Assembly (NCBI RefSeq): GCF_030813435.1
Contig: NZ_JAUSUG010000007.1
Span: 62,001-126,000, forward strand
Direction: 5' to 3'
From: Evansella vedderi
Lineage (GTDB): Bacteria; Bacillota; Bacilli; Bacillales; Salisediminibacteriaceae
DNA length: 64,000 bases
The first letter of the stretch is position 1. Every line of letters begins with the position of its first letter. Of the stretch, positions 43,695-54,003 are shown piece after piece. The notes below the pieces were generated by a model that was given only the letters and a program-made list of their open reading frames with translations, was not told where the DNA came from and did no database searches. The position numbers and the translations under genes were made by a program.

Positions 43695-45104
43695 GTGGCA
43701 ATTGAGAGAAAAACAGTGGAAGAGATCATCGATGCCATCGGTGGAAAGGAAAATATAGATTCCGCAACTCATTGTGTAACAAGGTTACGTTTAGTTTTAC
43801 ATGATGAAGGAAAAGTGGATAAAGAAAAACTTGAAAACATTGATATTGTAAAAGGAAACTTTAGTACGAATGGTCAGTTTCAAGTTATTATTGGACAAGG
43901 TCTTGTGGATAAAGTATATAAAGAGCTTGTAAACATAACAGGTATTGGGGAAGCATCAAAAGAAGATACGAAAGCAGCTGCAGAGAAAAAAATGAACCCA
44001 CTTCAACGTGGGATTAAAACCTTAGCAGATATCTTCATTCCAATACTACCTGCAATCGTTACTGCTGGTTTATTAATGGGGATATATAACCTTTTGTCTG
44101 GTCAGGGAATTTTCTATGATGAACAATCCCTTATCGAGGTACACACTCAGTGGGCGGATTTTGCCAATATTATTCACTTAATCGCGAATACGGCATTTGT
44201 TTTTTTACCTGGCTTAATTGGTTGGTCTGCCGTGAAAAAATTTGGTGGAAATCCACTACTAGGTATTGTTTTAGGTTTAATGCTTGTTCACCCAGATTTA
44301 TTAAATGCGTGGGCATATGGTGCAGCACAAGAAGCTGGAGAAATTCCTTATTGGAATCTATTCGGTTTAGATGTAGCAGCAGTAGGGTATCAAGGTCAAG
44401 TATTACCAATTTTAGTTGCTTCCTATGTATTAGCGAAGCTAGAAATCGTATTACGTAAGCGAATTCCAGATGCATTTCAATTATTATTAGTAGCCCCAAT
44501 TGCCCTTCTGGTTACAGGTTTCTTAGCATTTATCGTAATTGGCCCTATTACTTTTACAATTGGTAACGGAATCACGACAGTATTTGTAACTATTTTTGAT
44601 AATTTTGCTGCCATCGGAGGATTATTATATGGATTGATTTATGCACCATTAGTAATTACAGGTATGCATCATACGTTCTTAGCAGTGGATATTCAATTAA
44701 TTGGAACAACGGGCGCTACGTTCCTATGGCCAATTTTAGCCTTATCTAATATTGCCCAAGGTTCTGCGGCCTTAGCAATGATGTTTGCAACAAGAGATGA
44801 AAAGCTGAAGGGTCTTTCCCTTACCTCTTCCATTTCTGCCTATTTAGGGATTACTGAACCAGCCATGTTCGGGGTTAATTTACGATTTAGATATCCATTT
44901 ATTTGCGCTATTATCGGTTCAGGGATTGCTGCTGTATTGATTACTATAAACAGAGTTACTGCCTTTTCCATTGGGGTCGGTGGATTGCCTGGTATTTTCT
45001 CTATCGTACCTGATAAGTGGTTACCGTTCTTTTTTGGTATGTTAATTGCCTTAATAGTACCGTTCGTATTAACGTTAATTGTGGCAAAAATAAAGAGACA
45101 ATAA
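43695..45104 (+). CDS. treP: PTS trehalose-specific EIIBC component
   Basis: I chose the GTG at 43695 (GGAGGAG 7 nt upstream); the protein then opens with MAIERKTVEEIIDAIGG as EIIB domains do. 469 residues. EIIB has the phosphorylated Cys27 in SATHCVTRLRL, and EIIC (about 105-469) has ten hydrophobic segments with GITEPAMFGVNLRFRYPF. It imports trehalose as trehalose-6-phosphate. There is no fused EIIA; the needed EIIA is likely the gene at 47628 at the end of this operon. Confidence 0.95.
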   Translation: MAIERKTVEEIIDAIGGKENIDSATHCVTRLRLVLHDEGKVDKEKLENIDIVKGNFSTNGQFQVIIGQGLVDKVYKELVNITGIGEASKEDTKAAAEKKMNPLQRGIKTLADIFIPILPAIVTAGLLMGIYNLLSGQGIFYDEQSLIEVHTQWADFANIIHLIANTAFVFLPGLIGWSAVKKFGGNPLLGIVLGLMLVHPDLLNAWAYGAAQEAGEIPYWNLFGLDVAAVGYQGQVLPILVASYVLAKLEIVLRKRIPDAFQLLLVAPIALLVTGFLAFIVIGPITFTIGNGITTVFVTIFDNFAAIGGLLYGLIYAPLVITGMHHTFLAVDIQLIGTTGATFLWPILALSNIAQGSAALAMMFATRDEKLKGLSLTSSISAYLGITEPAMFGVNLRFRYPFICAIIGSGIAAVLITINRVTAFSIGVGGLPGIFSIVPDKWLPFFFGMLIALIVPFVLTLIVAKIKRQ

Positions 45105-45187
45105 TACTTGAAGGTGCCTTGGTTATATTAGTGACCAAGGTACTCTACATATTCACTTAAATTAAAGAAGTTCGGAGTTGAAGAAGG

Positions 45188-46867
45188 ATGAAACAAAATG
45201 AATGGTGGAGAAAAGCTGTTGTATATCAAATTTACCCAAAAAGCTTTAATGATACTACAGGAAATGGTGTTGGTGATCTTCAGGGGATTATTAACAAACT
45301 TGATTATTTGAAAAAACTGGGTATAGATGTTATTTGGTTAACACCTATATATTCTTCCCCACAAAAGGATAATGGCTATGATATAAGTGATTATTTTTCC
45401 ATTCATGAAGAATATGGGACAATGGAAGATTTTGATCGACTCCTGCAAGAAGCCCATAACCGTGACATTAAAGTGATCATGGATATTGTTGTAAATCATA
45501 CATCAACGGAGCATGAATGGTTTAAGGAGTCTGCAAAATCGAAAGATAATCCATTCCGAGATTATTATATTTGGAAAGATCCAGTGAACGGGGAAGAGCC
45601 AACAAATTGGGTGTCTAAATTTGGTGGGTCCGCATGGAGGTATGATGAAAAGACGGAACAATACTATCTTCATTTATTTGATGTGACCCAAGCGGATTTA
45701 AACTGGGAGAATGAAGCGGTGCGTGAGGAAGTTTATGATATGATGCACTTCTGGTTTAAAAAGGGAGTAGACGGATTCCGACTGGATGTAATTAATTTAA
45801 TATCTAAGGATCAACAGTTTCCAAATGATGATGGAAGTGTTCCCCCTGGTGATGGGCGCAAATTTTATACAGATGGACCAAGGGTTCATGAATTTATGCA
45901 AGACATGAACAAACAGGTTTTTTCAAAATATGACGCCCTTACTGTTGGGGAAATGTCTTCAACAACCATTGATCATTGTATTAAATATACAAATCCAAAT
46001 CGACATGAATTAAGTATGACATTTAATTTTCATCACCTGAAAGTAGATTATCCTAATGGAGAAAAGTGGGCCATTGGGGAGATGGATTTCCAAGCATTGA
46101 AAGATATATTATCCAAATGGCAAGTGGAAATGCATAAAGGTGGGGGATGGAATGCCCTGTTCTGGTGTAACCATGATCAACCCCGTGTCGTAACCCGGTA
46201 TGGAAATGATGGGGAATATCATAGGGAATCTGCAAAAATGCTAGCAACTACGATCCATATGATGCAAGGAACTCCTTATATTTATCAAGGGGAAGAGTTC
46301 GGAATGACGGATCCAAAATTTAAGGATATTTCCCAATATCGTGATGTGGAAACATTGAACTATTATGAAATCATGAAAGAGCGAGGAGTTCCGGAAGGGG
46401 AGATCATGGAGATTATTACGCGTAAATCCCGTGATAACTCACGTACTCCAGTGCAATGGAATGCTTCGGAGAACGCAGGATTTACAATTGGTACACCTTG
46501 GATTGGGATCCCAGATAACTATACAACTATTAACGCTGAGGCTGCAATAAAGGATAATCAGTCCATTTTTTATCATTATCAGCAGCTAATTAAACTGCGT
46601 AAACAATATGACATTATTACCTACGGAGATTTCAAGCTCATTGAAGAGGAGCATCGGCAAATTTTTGCCTATTTGAGAAGATATGAAAAGGAAGTTCTAC
46701 TTGTGGTAAATAATTTTTACGAGAAAGAAACATCTTTTGAACTGCCGGAGGAACTATTGGGGCGAAAAGGGGATGTGTTACTATCTAATTATGAGGATTC
46801 AAGTATTCCTAAGGAGTCCCTTATCTTACGTCCTTATGAATCCATTGTTCTTCATTTTGCTGGGTAA
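45188..46867 (+). CDS. treA: Trehalose-6-phosphate hydrolase (phospho-alpha-(1,1)-glucosidase)
   Basis: 559 residues of a GH13 enzyme with MKQNEWWRKAVVYQIYPKSF at the N-terminus. The nucleophile region is DGFRLDVIN, the acid region VGEMSS, and NHDQPR holds the third acidic residue. It splits trehalose-6-phosphate into glucose and glucose-6-phosphate in the cytoplasm. It lies 83 bp after treP and 26 bp before treR. It could be taken for an oligo-1,6-glucosidase by sequence alone; the operon decides. Confidence 0.94.
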   Translation: MKQNEWWRKAVVYQIYPKSFNDTTGNGVGDLQGIINKLDYLKKLGIDVIWLTPIYSSPQKDNGYDISDYFSIHEEYGTMEDFDRLLQEAHNRDIKVIMDIVVNHTSTEHEWFKESAKSKDNPFRDYYIWKDPVNGEEPTNWVSKFGGSAWRYDEKTEQYYLHLFDVTQADLNWENEAVREEVYDMMHFWFKKGVDGFRLDVINLISKDQQFPNDDGSVPPGDGRKFYTDGPRVHEFMQDMNKQVFSKYDALTVGEMSSTTIDHCIKYTNPNRHELSMTFNFHHLKVDYPNGEKWAIGEMDFQALKDILSKWQVEMHKGGGWNALFWCNHDQPRVVTRYGNDGEYHRESAKMLATTIHMMQGTPYIYQGEEFGMTDPKFKDISQYRDVETLNYYEIMKERGVPEGEIMEIITRKSRDNSRTPVQWNASENAGFTIGTPWIGIPDNYTTINAEAAIKDNQSIFYHYQQLIKLRKQYDIITYGDFKLIEEEHRQIFAYLRRYEKEVLLVVNNFYEKETSFELPEELLGRKGDVLLSNYEDSSIPKESLILRPYESIVLHFAG

Positions 46868-46893
46868 TATAAGAAAAAAATAGGTGGTTTGAA

Positions 46894-47604
46894 ATGAAGC
46901 GTAAATATTTAAAGGTTTATGATGAATTAGTACAACTTATCCAAAGTGGAAAACTAAAGGCCCAAACGAAGCTTCCTTCAGAAAATGACCTTGCTGAACA
47001 ATATGATACAACGAGGGAAACGATCCGAAAAGCATTGAAACTGTTGTCGGAGCATGGGTATATTCAAAAAATCCAAGGGAAAGGCTCCATTATACTAGAT
47101 ATTAATAAATTTAACTTTCCCATATCTGGATTAGTCAGTTTCAAGGAATTAGCTTCAAAAATGGGACAACGGGCAAGGACCCATTTAGTAAAACTAGCAT
47201 CTGCCGATCCCACTGATTATATTAAGGAACAGCTTCAGCTAGATGGATCTGAAACCATTTGGGAGGTAATTCGAGTCCGAGAAATGGACGGGGAAAATGT
47301 TATTTTGGACAAAGACTATTTAAATAAAAAATTAATCCCCGACTTAACAGTAAGGGTGTGTGAAAACTCTATTTATGAATACATCGAATCAGAGCTCGGT
47401 CTAGTAATCAGCTTTGCCAAAAAGGAAATTACCGTAGAGGAAGCGACGGATGAGGATAAAAAGTTATTGGATTTAGAAGGCTTTTCCAGTATTGTTGTGG
47501 TGAAAAATCATGTGTATTTAGATGATACTAGCTTATTTCAATATACGGAATCCCGGCATAGACCAGATAAGTTTCGCTTTGTGGATTTCGCTAGAAGGAA
47601 TTGA
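46894..47604 (+). CDS. treR: Trehalose operon repressor TreR (GntR family)
   Basis: 236 residues with an N-terminal winged helix ([20 protein letters not shown], then [14 protein letters not shown]) and a C-terminal UTRA effector domain ([20 protein letters not shown]). It should bind the two palindromic operators at 43590 and 43627 and release them with trehalose-6-phosphate. It is part of the operon it controls. Confidence 0.95.
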   Translation: MKRKYLKVYDELVQLIQSGKLKAQTKLPSENDLAEQYDTTRETIRKALKLLSEHGYIQKIQGKGSIILDINKFNFPISGLVSFKELASKMGQRARTHLVKLASADPTDYIKEQLQLDGSETIWEVIRVREMDGENVILDKDYLNKKLIPDLTVRVCENSIYEYIESELGLVISFAKKEITVEEATDEDKKLLDLEGFSSIVVVKNHVYLDDTSLFQYTESRHRPDKFRFVDFARRN

Positions 47605-47627
47605 AGGGTAGAAGGGAGATTATTATT

Positions 47628-48128
47628 ATGTTAAAAAAGTTGTTCGGAAAAAAAGAGGTACAAACGGAAGAAACCATTGTTGCCCCAATAACAGGTAGTG
47701 TCAAAAAGCTGGAGGATGTACCGGATCCAGTTTTTTCTCAAAAAATGATGGGAGATGGAATTGCCATTGAACCTATAGAAGGAGTTGCTGTAGCCCCCGT
47801 AGACGGGGAAGTTATTCAATTTTTCCATACAAAGCATGCCATTGGAATACGCTCCAAGACAGGTGTTGAAATCCTTATCCATGTTGGGTTAGAGACAGTG
47901 AACATGAAAGGGGAAGGGTTTACTGGTCATGTGAAAGAAGGAGATAAGGTGAAAGCTGGTGATAAGCTAATTACTTTTGACCTAGAGCTTATTAAAGAGA
48001 AGGCCTCCAGTACTATCACACCAATCGTTATTACAAATGGTGATATTCTTGATTCGGTTAAGAAGCTGGAGCAAGCGGAATGCAAAAAAGGGGAAACACC
48101 TCTTATGGAAACGAAGATAAAAGTATAA
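47628..48128 (+). CDS. PTS glucose-type EIIA component
   Basis: The ATG at 47628 (AGAAGGGAG 9 nt upstream) gives 166 residues beginning [10 protein letters not shown], the usual start of free EIIA-Glc proteins. An upstream TTG (47601) would overlap treR. The two active-site histidines are present: H70 (THKHAIG-like FHTKHAIG) and H85 ([10 protein letters not shown], the phosphorylated one). It passes phosphate from HPr to an EIIB domain. TreP lacks EIIA, so this protein almost certainly serves it. Confidence 0.93.
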   Translation: MLKKLFGKKEVQTEETIVAPITGSVKKLEDVPDPVFSQKMMGDGIAIEPIEGVAVAPVDGEVIQFFHTKHAIGIRSKTGVEILIHVGLETVNMKGEGFTGHVKEGDKVKAGDKLITFDLELIKEKASSTITPIVITNGDILDSVKKLEQAECKKGETPLMETKIKV

Positions 48129-48197
48129 TTTTTAGTTTCTAAGAGCCTTACCCCATTAGAAGCACTAGAGTATTGGTGTTTGCTTCTCGCGTCGCTC

Positions 48198-48236
48198 TCC
48201 CACTACGATTAAAACCACTCGTAGTGGGATTTATTA
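48198..48236 (+). terminator. Rho-independent terminator of the tre operon
   Basis: TCCCACTACGA and TCGTAGTGGGA form an 11-bp stem with loop TTAAAACCAC, followed by TTTATT. Confidence 0.85.
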
Positions 48237-48253
48237 ATATTACGATGGTTAAC

Positions 48254-48305
48254 GTGAGGGTGGTTCAAAAGGTTAAAAACTTTTGAGTCATTCTTCTTTA
48301 TTTTT
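48254..48305 (+). terminator. Second hairpin after the tre operon, repeat family B copy 3
   Basis: TGGTTCAAAAG and CTTTTGAGTCA pair with two G-T pairs, followed by TTCTTCTTTATTTTTT. It is related to the hairpins at 34722 and 38158. Confidence 0.7.
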
Positions 48306-49196
48306 TGGGGAAAGGTTGGAAATTATATGAATGTAATAGAAAAACAATTTTAGTTTAACTCACTGACCCTATTACTTTATCTAATTTCACTTATCTATCC
48401 TTTTACGTTACCTTTTATTAAGTAATTAAAAGAATATGGGCATTTTTTTACTTTTGTAACTATACTTAATTAATATAACATTATTATTTTTCAGTCAACT
48501 TACTTGAATTATTTAAATCCTTTATTTATAATAAATAACCATATTGAATTTATTATAAATTTTAGTAAGAAATAGGGGAATATAGCTTAATGTAGATTAG
48601 GTTTTAAAATTTTTATCTTTTATGTTATTGGATTGATCATTCTTATTATTTCATTTGTTATGAAAACTAGTAATATGATCTATCCAATCATATAAAATAT
48701 ATAGCATTCTATCTTTTTTTGTACATATTAAAAATGATCTCCTATAGAGTTATTTCAAATCCATACCACTACCTGAGTGGACACTTTTTAATTGATTTAT
48801 ACATGCTACGTTTTCGAAACCGAAGATGACCTTTTAAATCCTCGGTACCTGTTTTATGGTCATTTACCTTGTATGGTCCCACCGAAACCATATGGTAATC
48901 ATGACTCTCCTGGATTTACTCTACCGTATTCACAAAATTTCATTCACTGATACTTAAACCGTATCTATTTTTAAACCCAATTTTTATTAAGGGAATGTTA
49001 AGAGAGACCGAATGAATGGAGTAGTCTTTTCTTTCGTTATCTCGCTAGGATGTTTGTTTTGGGGGTTTTTTGAATCTTATATCCAATTAATGACAATTTA
49101 GTATTTTTAGAAGGGAGGTGACACTTCAAGTAGGAAAAGGAACCATTTCGATGAAATGGAGCCCTCTTTAATGAAATTACATAAAAGGAGAGAGAG
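48306..49196. other. Long AT-rich gap without a clear gene
   Basis: About 890 bp. A minus-strand open stretch at 48769-48915 encodes MVSVGPYKVNDHKTGTEDLK and RKRSMYKSIKK. Its best ATG (48891) lacks a well-spaced ribosome binding site and a TAA interrupts it upstream, so it may be a gene remnant. AGAAGGGAGGTGA near 49110 is an excellent Shine-Dalgarno sequence with no usable start codon after it. CCATTTC/GAAATGG at about 49142-49160 forms a 7-bp hairpin before the M20 gene. Confidence 0.5.
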
Positions 49197-50384
49197 ATGG
49201 ATTTTTCTACCAAACAAAATCAATTTATTAACAATGCATTAATGATTCACCAAGAATTAATTGAGTGGAGAAGATATCTTCATCAAAATCCAGAGTTAGG
49301 TTTGGAAGAGTTTAATACACAAAAGTTTGTTATGGAAAAACTAGAAGAAATGGGTGTTAAGCATCAACCGTTAACGGAAACAGGTGTAATAGCAATAATA
49401 GAAGGACAAGAAGATGGCCAAACAATTGGGTTAAGAGCGGATATGGATGCGCTACCTATTCAAGATGAAAAGGATGTTCCCTATAAATCCCAAATTGCAG
49501 GAAAAGGCCATATGTGTGGGCATGACGCTCATACAACAATGCTCTTAGGTGCTGCTAGATTGTTACAACAAACACCGCCCAAAAAGGGGAGAGTAAAGCT
49601 AATTTTTCAACCGGCTGAGGAAGGGCGTTTTGGGGCAGACAAAATGATTAAGGCCGGTGCTTTAGAAAACCCGAAGGTGGATGCTATCGCTGCCCTTCAT
49701 GTACAACCTACGGTTCCAAGCGGAGAAGCGACGATAACAAATGGGATTACGTGTGCAGCAGCTGACTTTTTCGAAATAGAAATTATTGGCAAGGGTGGAC
49801 ATGCTGCACATCCACACCAAGCCATAGATCCGATCACCATTTCAGCAGAGGTTATTTCGTCATTACAGCAAATAACGAGTCGTCAATTAGACCCGTTATC
49901 ATCTGCAGTCATTACGATTGGTCAAATTCATGGTGGGACAGCGGATAATGTTATTTCCTCTTCCGTAAAGTTTGGAGGTACCGTTCGTACTTTAGACGTA
50001 GCGTTACGTGACAAGATGGAAGAAAAAATGGAAACGATTTTAAAGGGGATAACGAGTGCATTTGGTGCTACTTATCAACTGAATTATAAATACTTTTTCC
50101 CATCTGTTGTTAATGATGAAAGCCTATTACCAATTTTAGAAGAATCGGCTGGCGAGGTGTTAGGGGAAGGTAAGCTTACCCATGTAAGCCCTTCCATGGG
50201 GGGAGAAGATTTTTCCTTTTTTACTCATAAGGTCCCTGGAATCATGTTTCGACTAGGAGTTAGGAATGAGGAGAAGGGGATTACTGCTCCATTACACCAT
50301 CCACTATTTGATTTGGATGAAGATGCTTTGCCATTGGGCTCAGCAATGCTAGCTCAATTTGCAAATAAATTTTTAAGTAAATAA
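49197..50384 (+). CDS. M20-family amidohydrolase (N-acyl amino acid/hippurate hydrolase-like)
   Basis: 395 residues with AGGAGAGAG before the ATG. M20D landmarks: LHQNPELGLEEFNTQKFV, LRADMDALPI, GKGHMCGHDAHTTMLLGAAR (metal ligands), FQPAEEGRFGADKM and GEDFSFF. It deacylates N-acyl amino acids or splits related amide bonds using two metals. It is the first gene of a seven-gene peptide uptake and hydrolysis cluster, 14 bp ahead of the binding-protein gene. Confidence 0.94.
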   Translation: MDFSTKQNQFINNALMIHQELIEWRRYLHQNPELGLEEFNTQKFVMEKLEEMGVKHQPLTETGVIAIIEGQEDGQTIGLRADMDALPIQDEKDVPYKSQIAGKGHMCGHDAHTTMLLGAARLLQQTPPKKGRVKLIFQPAEEGRFGADKMIKAGALENPKVDAIAALHVQPTVPSGEATITNGITCAAADFFEIEIIGKGGHAAHPHQAIDPITISAEVISSLQQITSRQLDPLSSAVITIGQIHGGTADNVISSSVKFGGTVRTLDVALRDKMEEKMETILKGITSAFGATYQLNYKYFFPSVVNDESLLPILEESAGEVLGEGKLTHVSPSMGGEDFSFFTHKVPGIMFRLGVRNEEKGITAPLHHPLFDLDEDALPLGSAMLAQFANKFLSK

Positions 50385-50398
50385 TAAGGGGGATGTAA

Positions 50399-52006
50399 AT
50401 GATGAAACGACGATTTTGGTTGATGCTGTTAGTGTTGTTTATGGGAACTATGTTTCTAGCAGCATGCGGAGGAGATTCTGAGGAAACTGCAAGTCCAAAC
50501 GACCATGAAACAGACAGTGATGTAGAGGGAGAAGAAGATACTGACGGTGCAACAGATGACAACACCGAAGTTAATTCGTTAGTGATTGGAGTAGGAGCTG
50601 ATATGGCTTCCTTTGATATTCACAATCATAACGCAACAAACACCGAAGCTATTCATATTAATATTTTTAGTTATTTAGTTGTTAGAGATGGTGACGGGGG
50701 GTTCGATGGTTATTTAGCAGAGAGTTTTGAAAATGTTGATGAAACAACTTGGCGATTTGTTCTTCGGGAAGGAGTTCAATTCCATAATGGGGAGGAGCTT
50801 ACAGCTGAAGATGTGAAATTTACCCTTGATCGTGTTCGTACAGATGAGACATTAATTGAACATAACAACTTTAATCAAATTGCTGAAGTAAATATTTTAG
50901 GAGATTATGAGTTTGAAATCATTACGGAAGGTCCAGAGCCAATCCTATTAAACCGTTTATCAAAAATTGGTGCTGGAATACTACCAAAAAATTATATTGA
51001 AGAAGAGGGATGGGATCACTTTCTTTCCAATCCTATTGGTACAGGTCCCTTTAAATTTAACGAATGGAGACGTGACGATAGAGTAGTATTAGAGCGTTTT
51101 GATAATTATTTTGGTGGAGATGTTACGGAGTGGGAGGAAGTTGTCTTTCGTGTGATTCCAGAGTCGTCTACTAGAGTAAATGAATTGCTTACTGGTGGTA
51201 TTCAGATTGCAGAAAATGTTCCACCAGCAGAATGGGATCGAGTAAATAATAATGAAGGAACTTCAATCGTCAGTGGCCCAACTACACGTGTTATGTTACT
51301 CACTTTAAAACAGGAAGAACAATATGCCACAAGTGACATACGAGTAAGACAGGCTATTGATTATGCCATTAACAATCAAGCTATAACAGAGCATGTATTA
51401 GCAGGGAAAGGTACACCAATACAGTCCCGTGTGACACCAGGTAGTACAGGTGCTCACCCAGATTTGTATGATGTATATAACTTTGATCAAGAAAAGGCAA
51501 GAGCATTACTAGAGGAAGCAGGGTATGGAGATGGCTTAGAGATCACTTTTAATTCACCACAAGGTCGTTACATGATGGATACAGAAGTTGCAGAATTAAT
51601 TCGTGGTATGTTAAGTGAAGTGGGAATTACAGCCAATTTAGAATTTATGGAATGGAGTAATTTTGTTGATATGCACTCAAACGGTACAAACGAAGAGATG
51701 TACTTAGTGGGATTAGGGAATTCTATGTTTGATGCAGCATTAGGGATGACAAGTTTCCACTCTCGTGCTGCCCACCGATCAGGTTATGCGAATCCAGAAT
51801 TAGATGCATTATTAGATGCTGCAGAAACTAATATGGATCCAGAGGAACGACATGAGCTATATCTAGAAGCACAAGAAATTGTCGTTCGTGATATGCCATT
51901 TGTATTCTTATATCAAGTAGAAAATATCTCTGGGATTACTGATGGTATAGATTATGAACCTTCCGTTGATGAACTCATATATATTCCGAATATCAATCGG
52001 AATTAA
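50399..52006 (+). CDS. Peptide ABC transporter substrate-binding lipoprotein (SBP_bac_5 family)
   Basis: 535 residues. The signal peptide ends in the lipobox LAAC near residue 20-23, followed by an acidic D/E/T linker. The family 5 solute-binding body has WRFVLREGVQFHNGEELTAE, PIGTGPFKFNEWRRDDRVVL and the C-terminal PFVFLYQVENISG. It delivers substrate to the permeases encoded next. Its gene sits between an M20 hydrolase and the permeases, which points to a peptide or acylated amino acid as ligand. Confidence 0.95.
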   Translation: MMKRRFWLMLLVLFMGTMFLAACGGDSEETASPNDHETDSDVEGEEDTDGATDDNTEVNSLVIGVGADMASFDIHNHNATNTEAIHINIFSYLVVRDGDGGFDGYLAESFENVDETTWRFVLREGVQFHNGEELTAEDVKFTLDRVRTDETLIEHNNFNQIAEVNILGDYEFEIITEGPEPILLNRLSKIGAGILPKNYIEEEGWDHFLSNPIGTGPFKFNEWRRDDRVVLERFDNYFGGDVTEWEEVVFRVIPESSTRVNELLTGGIQIAENVPPAEWDRVNNNEGTSIVSGPTTRVMLLTLKQEEQYATSDIRVRQAIDYAINNQAITEHVLAGKGTPIQSRVTPGSTGAHPDLYDVYNFDQEKARALLEEAGYGDGLEITFNSPQGRYMMDTEVAELIRGMLSEVGITANLEFMEWSNFVDMHSNGTNEEMYLVGLGNSMFDAALGMTSFHSRAAHRSGYANPELDALLDAAETNMDPEERHELYLEAQEIVVRDMPFVFLYQVENISGITDGIDYEPSVDELIYIPNINRN

Positions 52007-52101
52007 CCAGAATGAAAAGAGATTTTGCATTTAGCATTTAACTTAATGGCTAGGGTGGAATATCCCCCTAGCTAATTAACTTTTGAATCGGAGGTGAAGG
52101 T

Positions 52102-53019
52102 ATGGGGCGATATTTAATTCGACGAGTACTGCAAGTAATACCGGTATTATTAATTATTTCGTTTATCGTTTTTGCATTGGTATATATGGCGGGAGATCCA
52201 GTCTCACTGATGTTACCTGAAGAAGCCAGCCAAGAGGAAATAGACAGTTTAAGGGAAGCGCTTGGTCTTAATGACCCCTTACATGTTCAGTACGGAGTCT
52301 ATATCATTAATGCGCTCCAAGGTGATTTTGGAAAGTCATACCGTTATAATCAGGACGCATTATCGATTGTTTTGGAACGGTTACCACAAACCTTGGAATT
52401 AGCCATTGTTTCCATGATTTTTGCAACGATTATTGCAATCCCCCTTGGAATTTGGTCAGCTTCCAAGCAGAATTCCTATATCGATTTAATTGCAACAGGT
52501 GCCTCTGTACTTGGAAAAGCCATGCCGAATTTTTGGCTTGGAATCATGTTAATTTTACTACTGTCTGTTAATTTAGCCATTTTTCCTGTTTCAGGAAGAG
52601 GTACTCTCATGCATATAGTCCTACCAGCCATTACACTAGGAACGGCAATCGCAGCGGAGATGACACGATTGATTCGATCAAACATGATTGAAATTATGCA
52701 ACAGGATTATGTAAGAACTGCCAAAAGTAAAGGGCAGAAGGATTCTATAGTAACCTACCGTCACGCCTTTAAAAATTGTTTAATCCCCGTTGTTACAATT
52801 ATGGCTCTACAAACTTCTGGTTTAATTGGAGGAGCTCTCGTTACAGAAGTCGTTTTTGCTTGGCCAGGTATGGGACAATTGCTAGTTCAAGCTGTCAATG
52901 CTAGAGATATGGCTATTGTTCAAGCATGTGTATTTGTTATTGCTGTAGCAGTTATATTAATGAACTTATTGGCAGATATCATTTATCGAATGATTGATCC
53001 TAGAATTAAATATGAATGA
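52102..53019 (+). CDS. Peptide ABC transporter permease, DppB/OppB family
   Basis: 305 residues. The N-terminal helix is RYLIRRVLQVIPVLLIISFI, the extracytoplasmic segment is DPVSLMLPEEASQEEIDSLR, and the EAA-type loop is DYVRTAKSKGQKDSIVTYRH. It overlaps no gene but ends 14 bp before the DppC start; its stop codon is TGA in TATGAATGATTGGAGG. It pairs with the next gene to form the channel. Confidence 0.95.
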   Translation: MGRYLIRRVLQVIPVLLIISFIVFALVYMAGDPVSLMLPEEASQEEIDSLREALGLNDPLHVQYGVYIINALQGDFGKSYRYNQDALSIVLERLPQTLELAIVSMIFATIIAIPLGIWSASKQNSYIDLIATGASVLGKAMPNFWLGIMLILLLSVNLAIFPVSGRGTLMHIVLPAITLGTAIAAEMTRLIRSNMIEIMQQDYVRTAKSKGQKDSIVTYRHAFKNCLIPVVTIMALQTSGLIGGALVTEVVFAWPGMGQLLVQAVNARDMAIVQACVFVIAVAVILMNLLADIIYRMIDPRIKYE

Positions 53020-53033
53020 TTGGAGGTTTGAGA

Positions 53034-53966
53034 ATGTCTACAAATTCAGCAATGGAACCAGGTACTTCGATGGAGGAGCAATTTGAGGTTTCTAAGGGAA
53101 TCAACCCCTGGATTCGTTGGTTTAAATTGCTATTGAGAAGTAAAACAGGAACAACAGGTTTCATTATTGTGTTAACTGTTTGCATCACAGCTATATTTGC
53201 ACCTCAAATTGCACCTTATGATCCTGATGCAATGAATCCTGCAAATATGAATGCACCCCCAGTTTGGTTAGAAGGGGGAACGAGTGCTCATATTTTAGGG
53301 ACGGATAGCCTTGGTAGAGATATGTTAAGTCGGGTTATTTATGGAAGTCAGGTCTCCTTACTTATTGGTGTATTTTCTGTTATTGTAGCTGGCTCTATCG
53401 GACTAGTATTAGGAATTCTAGCAGGCTATTACGGCAGGTGGATAGACAATTTACTTATGAGGGTTGTAGACGCCTTCTTAGCTGTACCAAATATTTTATT
53501 ACTACTTGTTATTTTAGGAATCTTCGGATCTAATCTTATAACACTTATTTTAGTTTTAGGTGTTACGAATTGGGTAATATATGCACGTTTAGTTCGGGGG
53601 GAGGTTTTGACCTTAAAGGAAAGGGATTTTATCCGTGCAGCTCGTTCTATAGGTACAAATGACCGAACGATCATGTTTAAGCATATATTACCGAATGTAT
53701 TTTCTTCATTTATTGTTATATCTACTTTAAGTGTTGCCACAACTCTTATTATTGAAGCCTCTTTAAGTTTTTTAGGGTTAGGTATTCAACCGCCTACTAT
53801 CTCATGGGGGTATATGTTAAGTACTGGCCGTGATTATTTAGCAACTAGTTGGTGGTTGGCTACCTTCCCAGGCCTTGCTATTACTATCACGGTATTAGGA
53901 ATTATCTTCTTAGGGGACTGGTTGCGTGATGTTTTAGATCCACGCTCACAAGGACGCAGACCTTAA
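53034..53966 (+). CDS. Peptide ABC transporter permease, DppC/OppC family
   Basis: The ATG at 53034 follows TTGGAGG by about 7 nt and gives 310 residues; an in-frame ATG at 53016 lies before that ribosome binding site. Landmarks are LGTDSLGRDMLSRVIYGSQV, the EAA loop DFIRAARSIGTNDRTIMFKH, and GLGIQPPTISWGYML. It forms the second half of the transport channel. Confidence 0.94.
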   Translation: MSTNSAMEPGTSMEEQFEVSKGINPWIRWFKLLLRSKTGTTGFIIVLTVCITAIFAPQIAPYDPDAMNPANMNAPPVWLEGGTSAHILGTDSLGRDMLSRVIYGSQVSLLIGVFSVIVAGSIGLVLGILAGYYGRWIDNLLMRVVDAFLAVPNILLLLVILGIFGSNLITLILVLGVTNWVIYARLVRGEVLTLKERDFIRAARSIGTNDRTIMFKHILPNVFSSFIVISTLSVATTLIIEASLSFLGLGIQPPTISWGYMLSTGRDYLATSWWLATFPGLAITITVLGIIFLGDWLRDVLDPRSQGRRP

Positions 53967-54003
53967 TTACAGTTAATTTAATTATTGAAAGGGGGAAAAG
54001 CCT

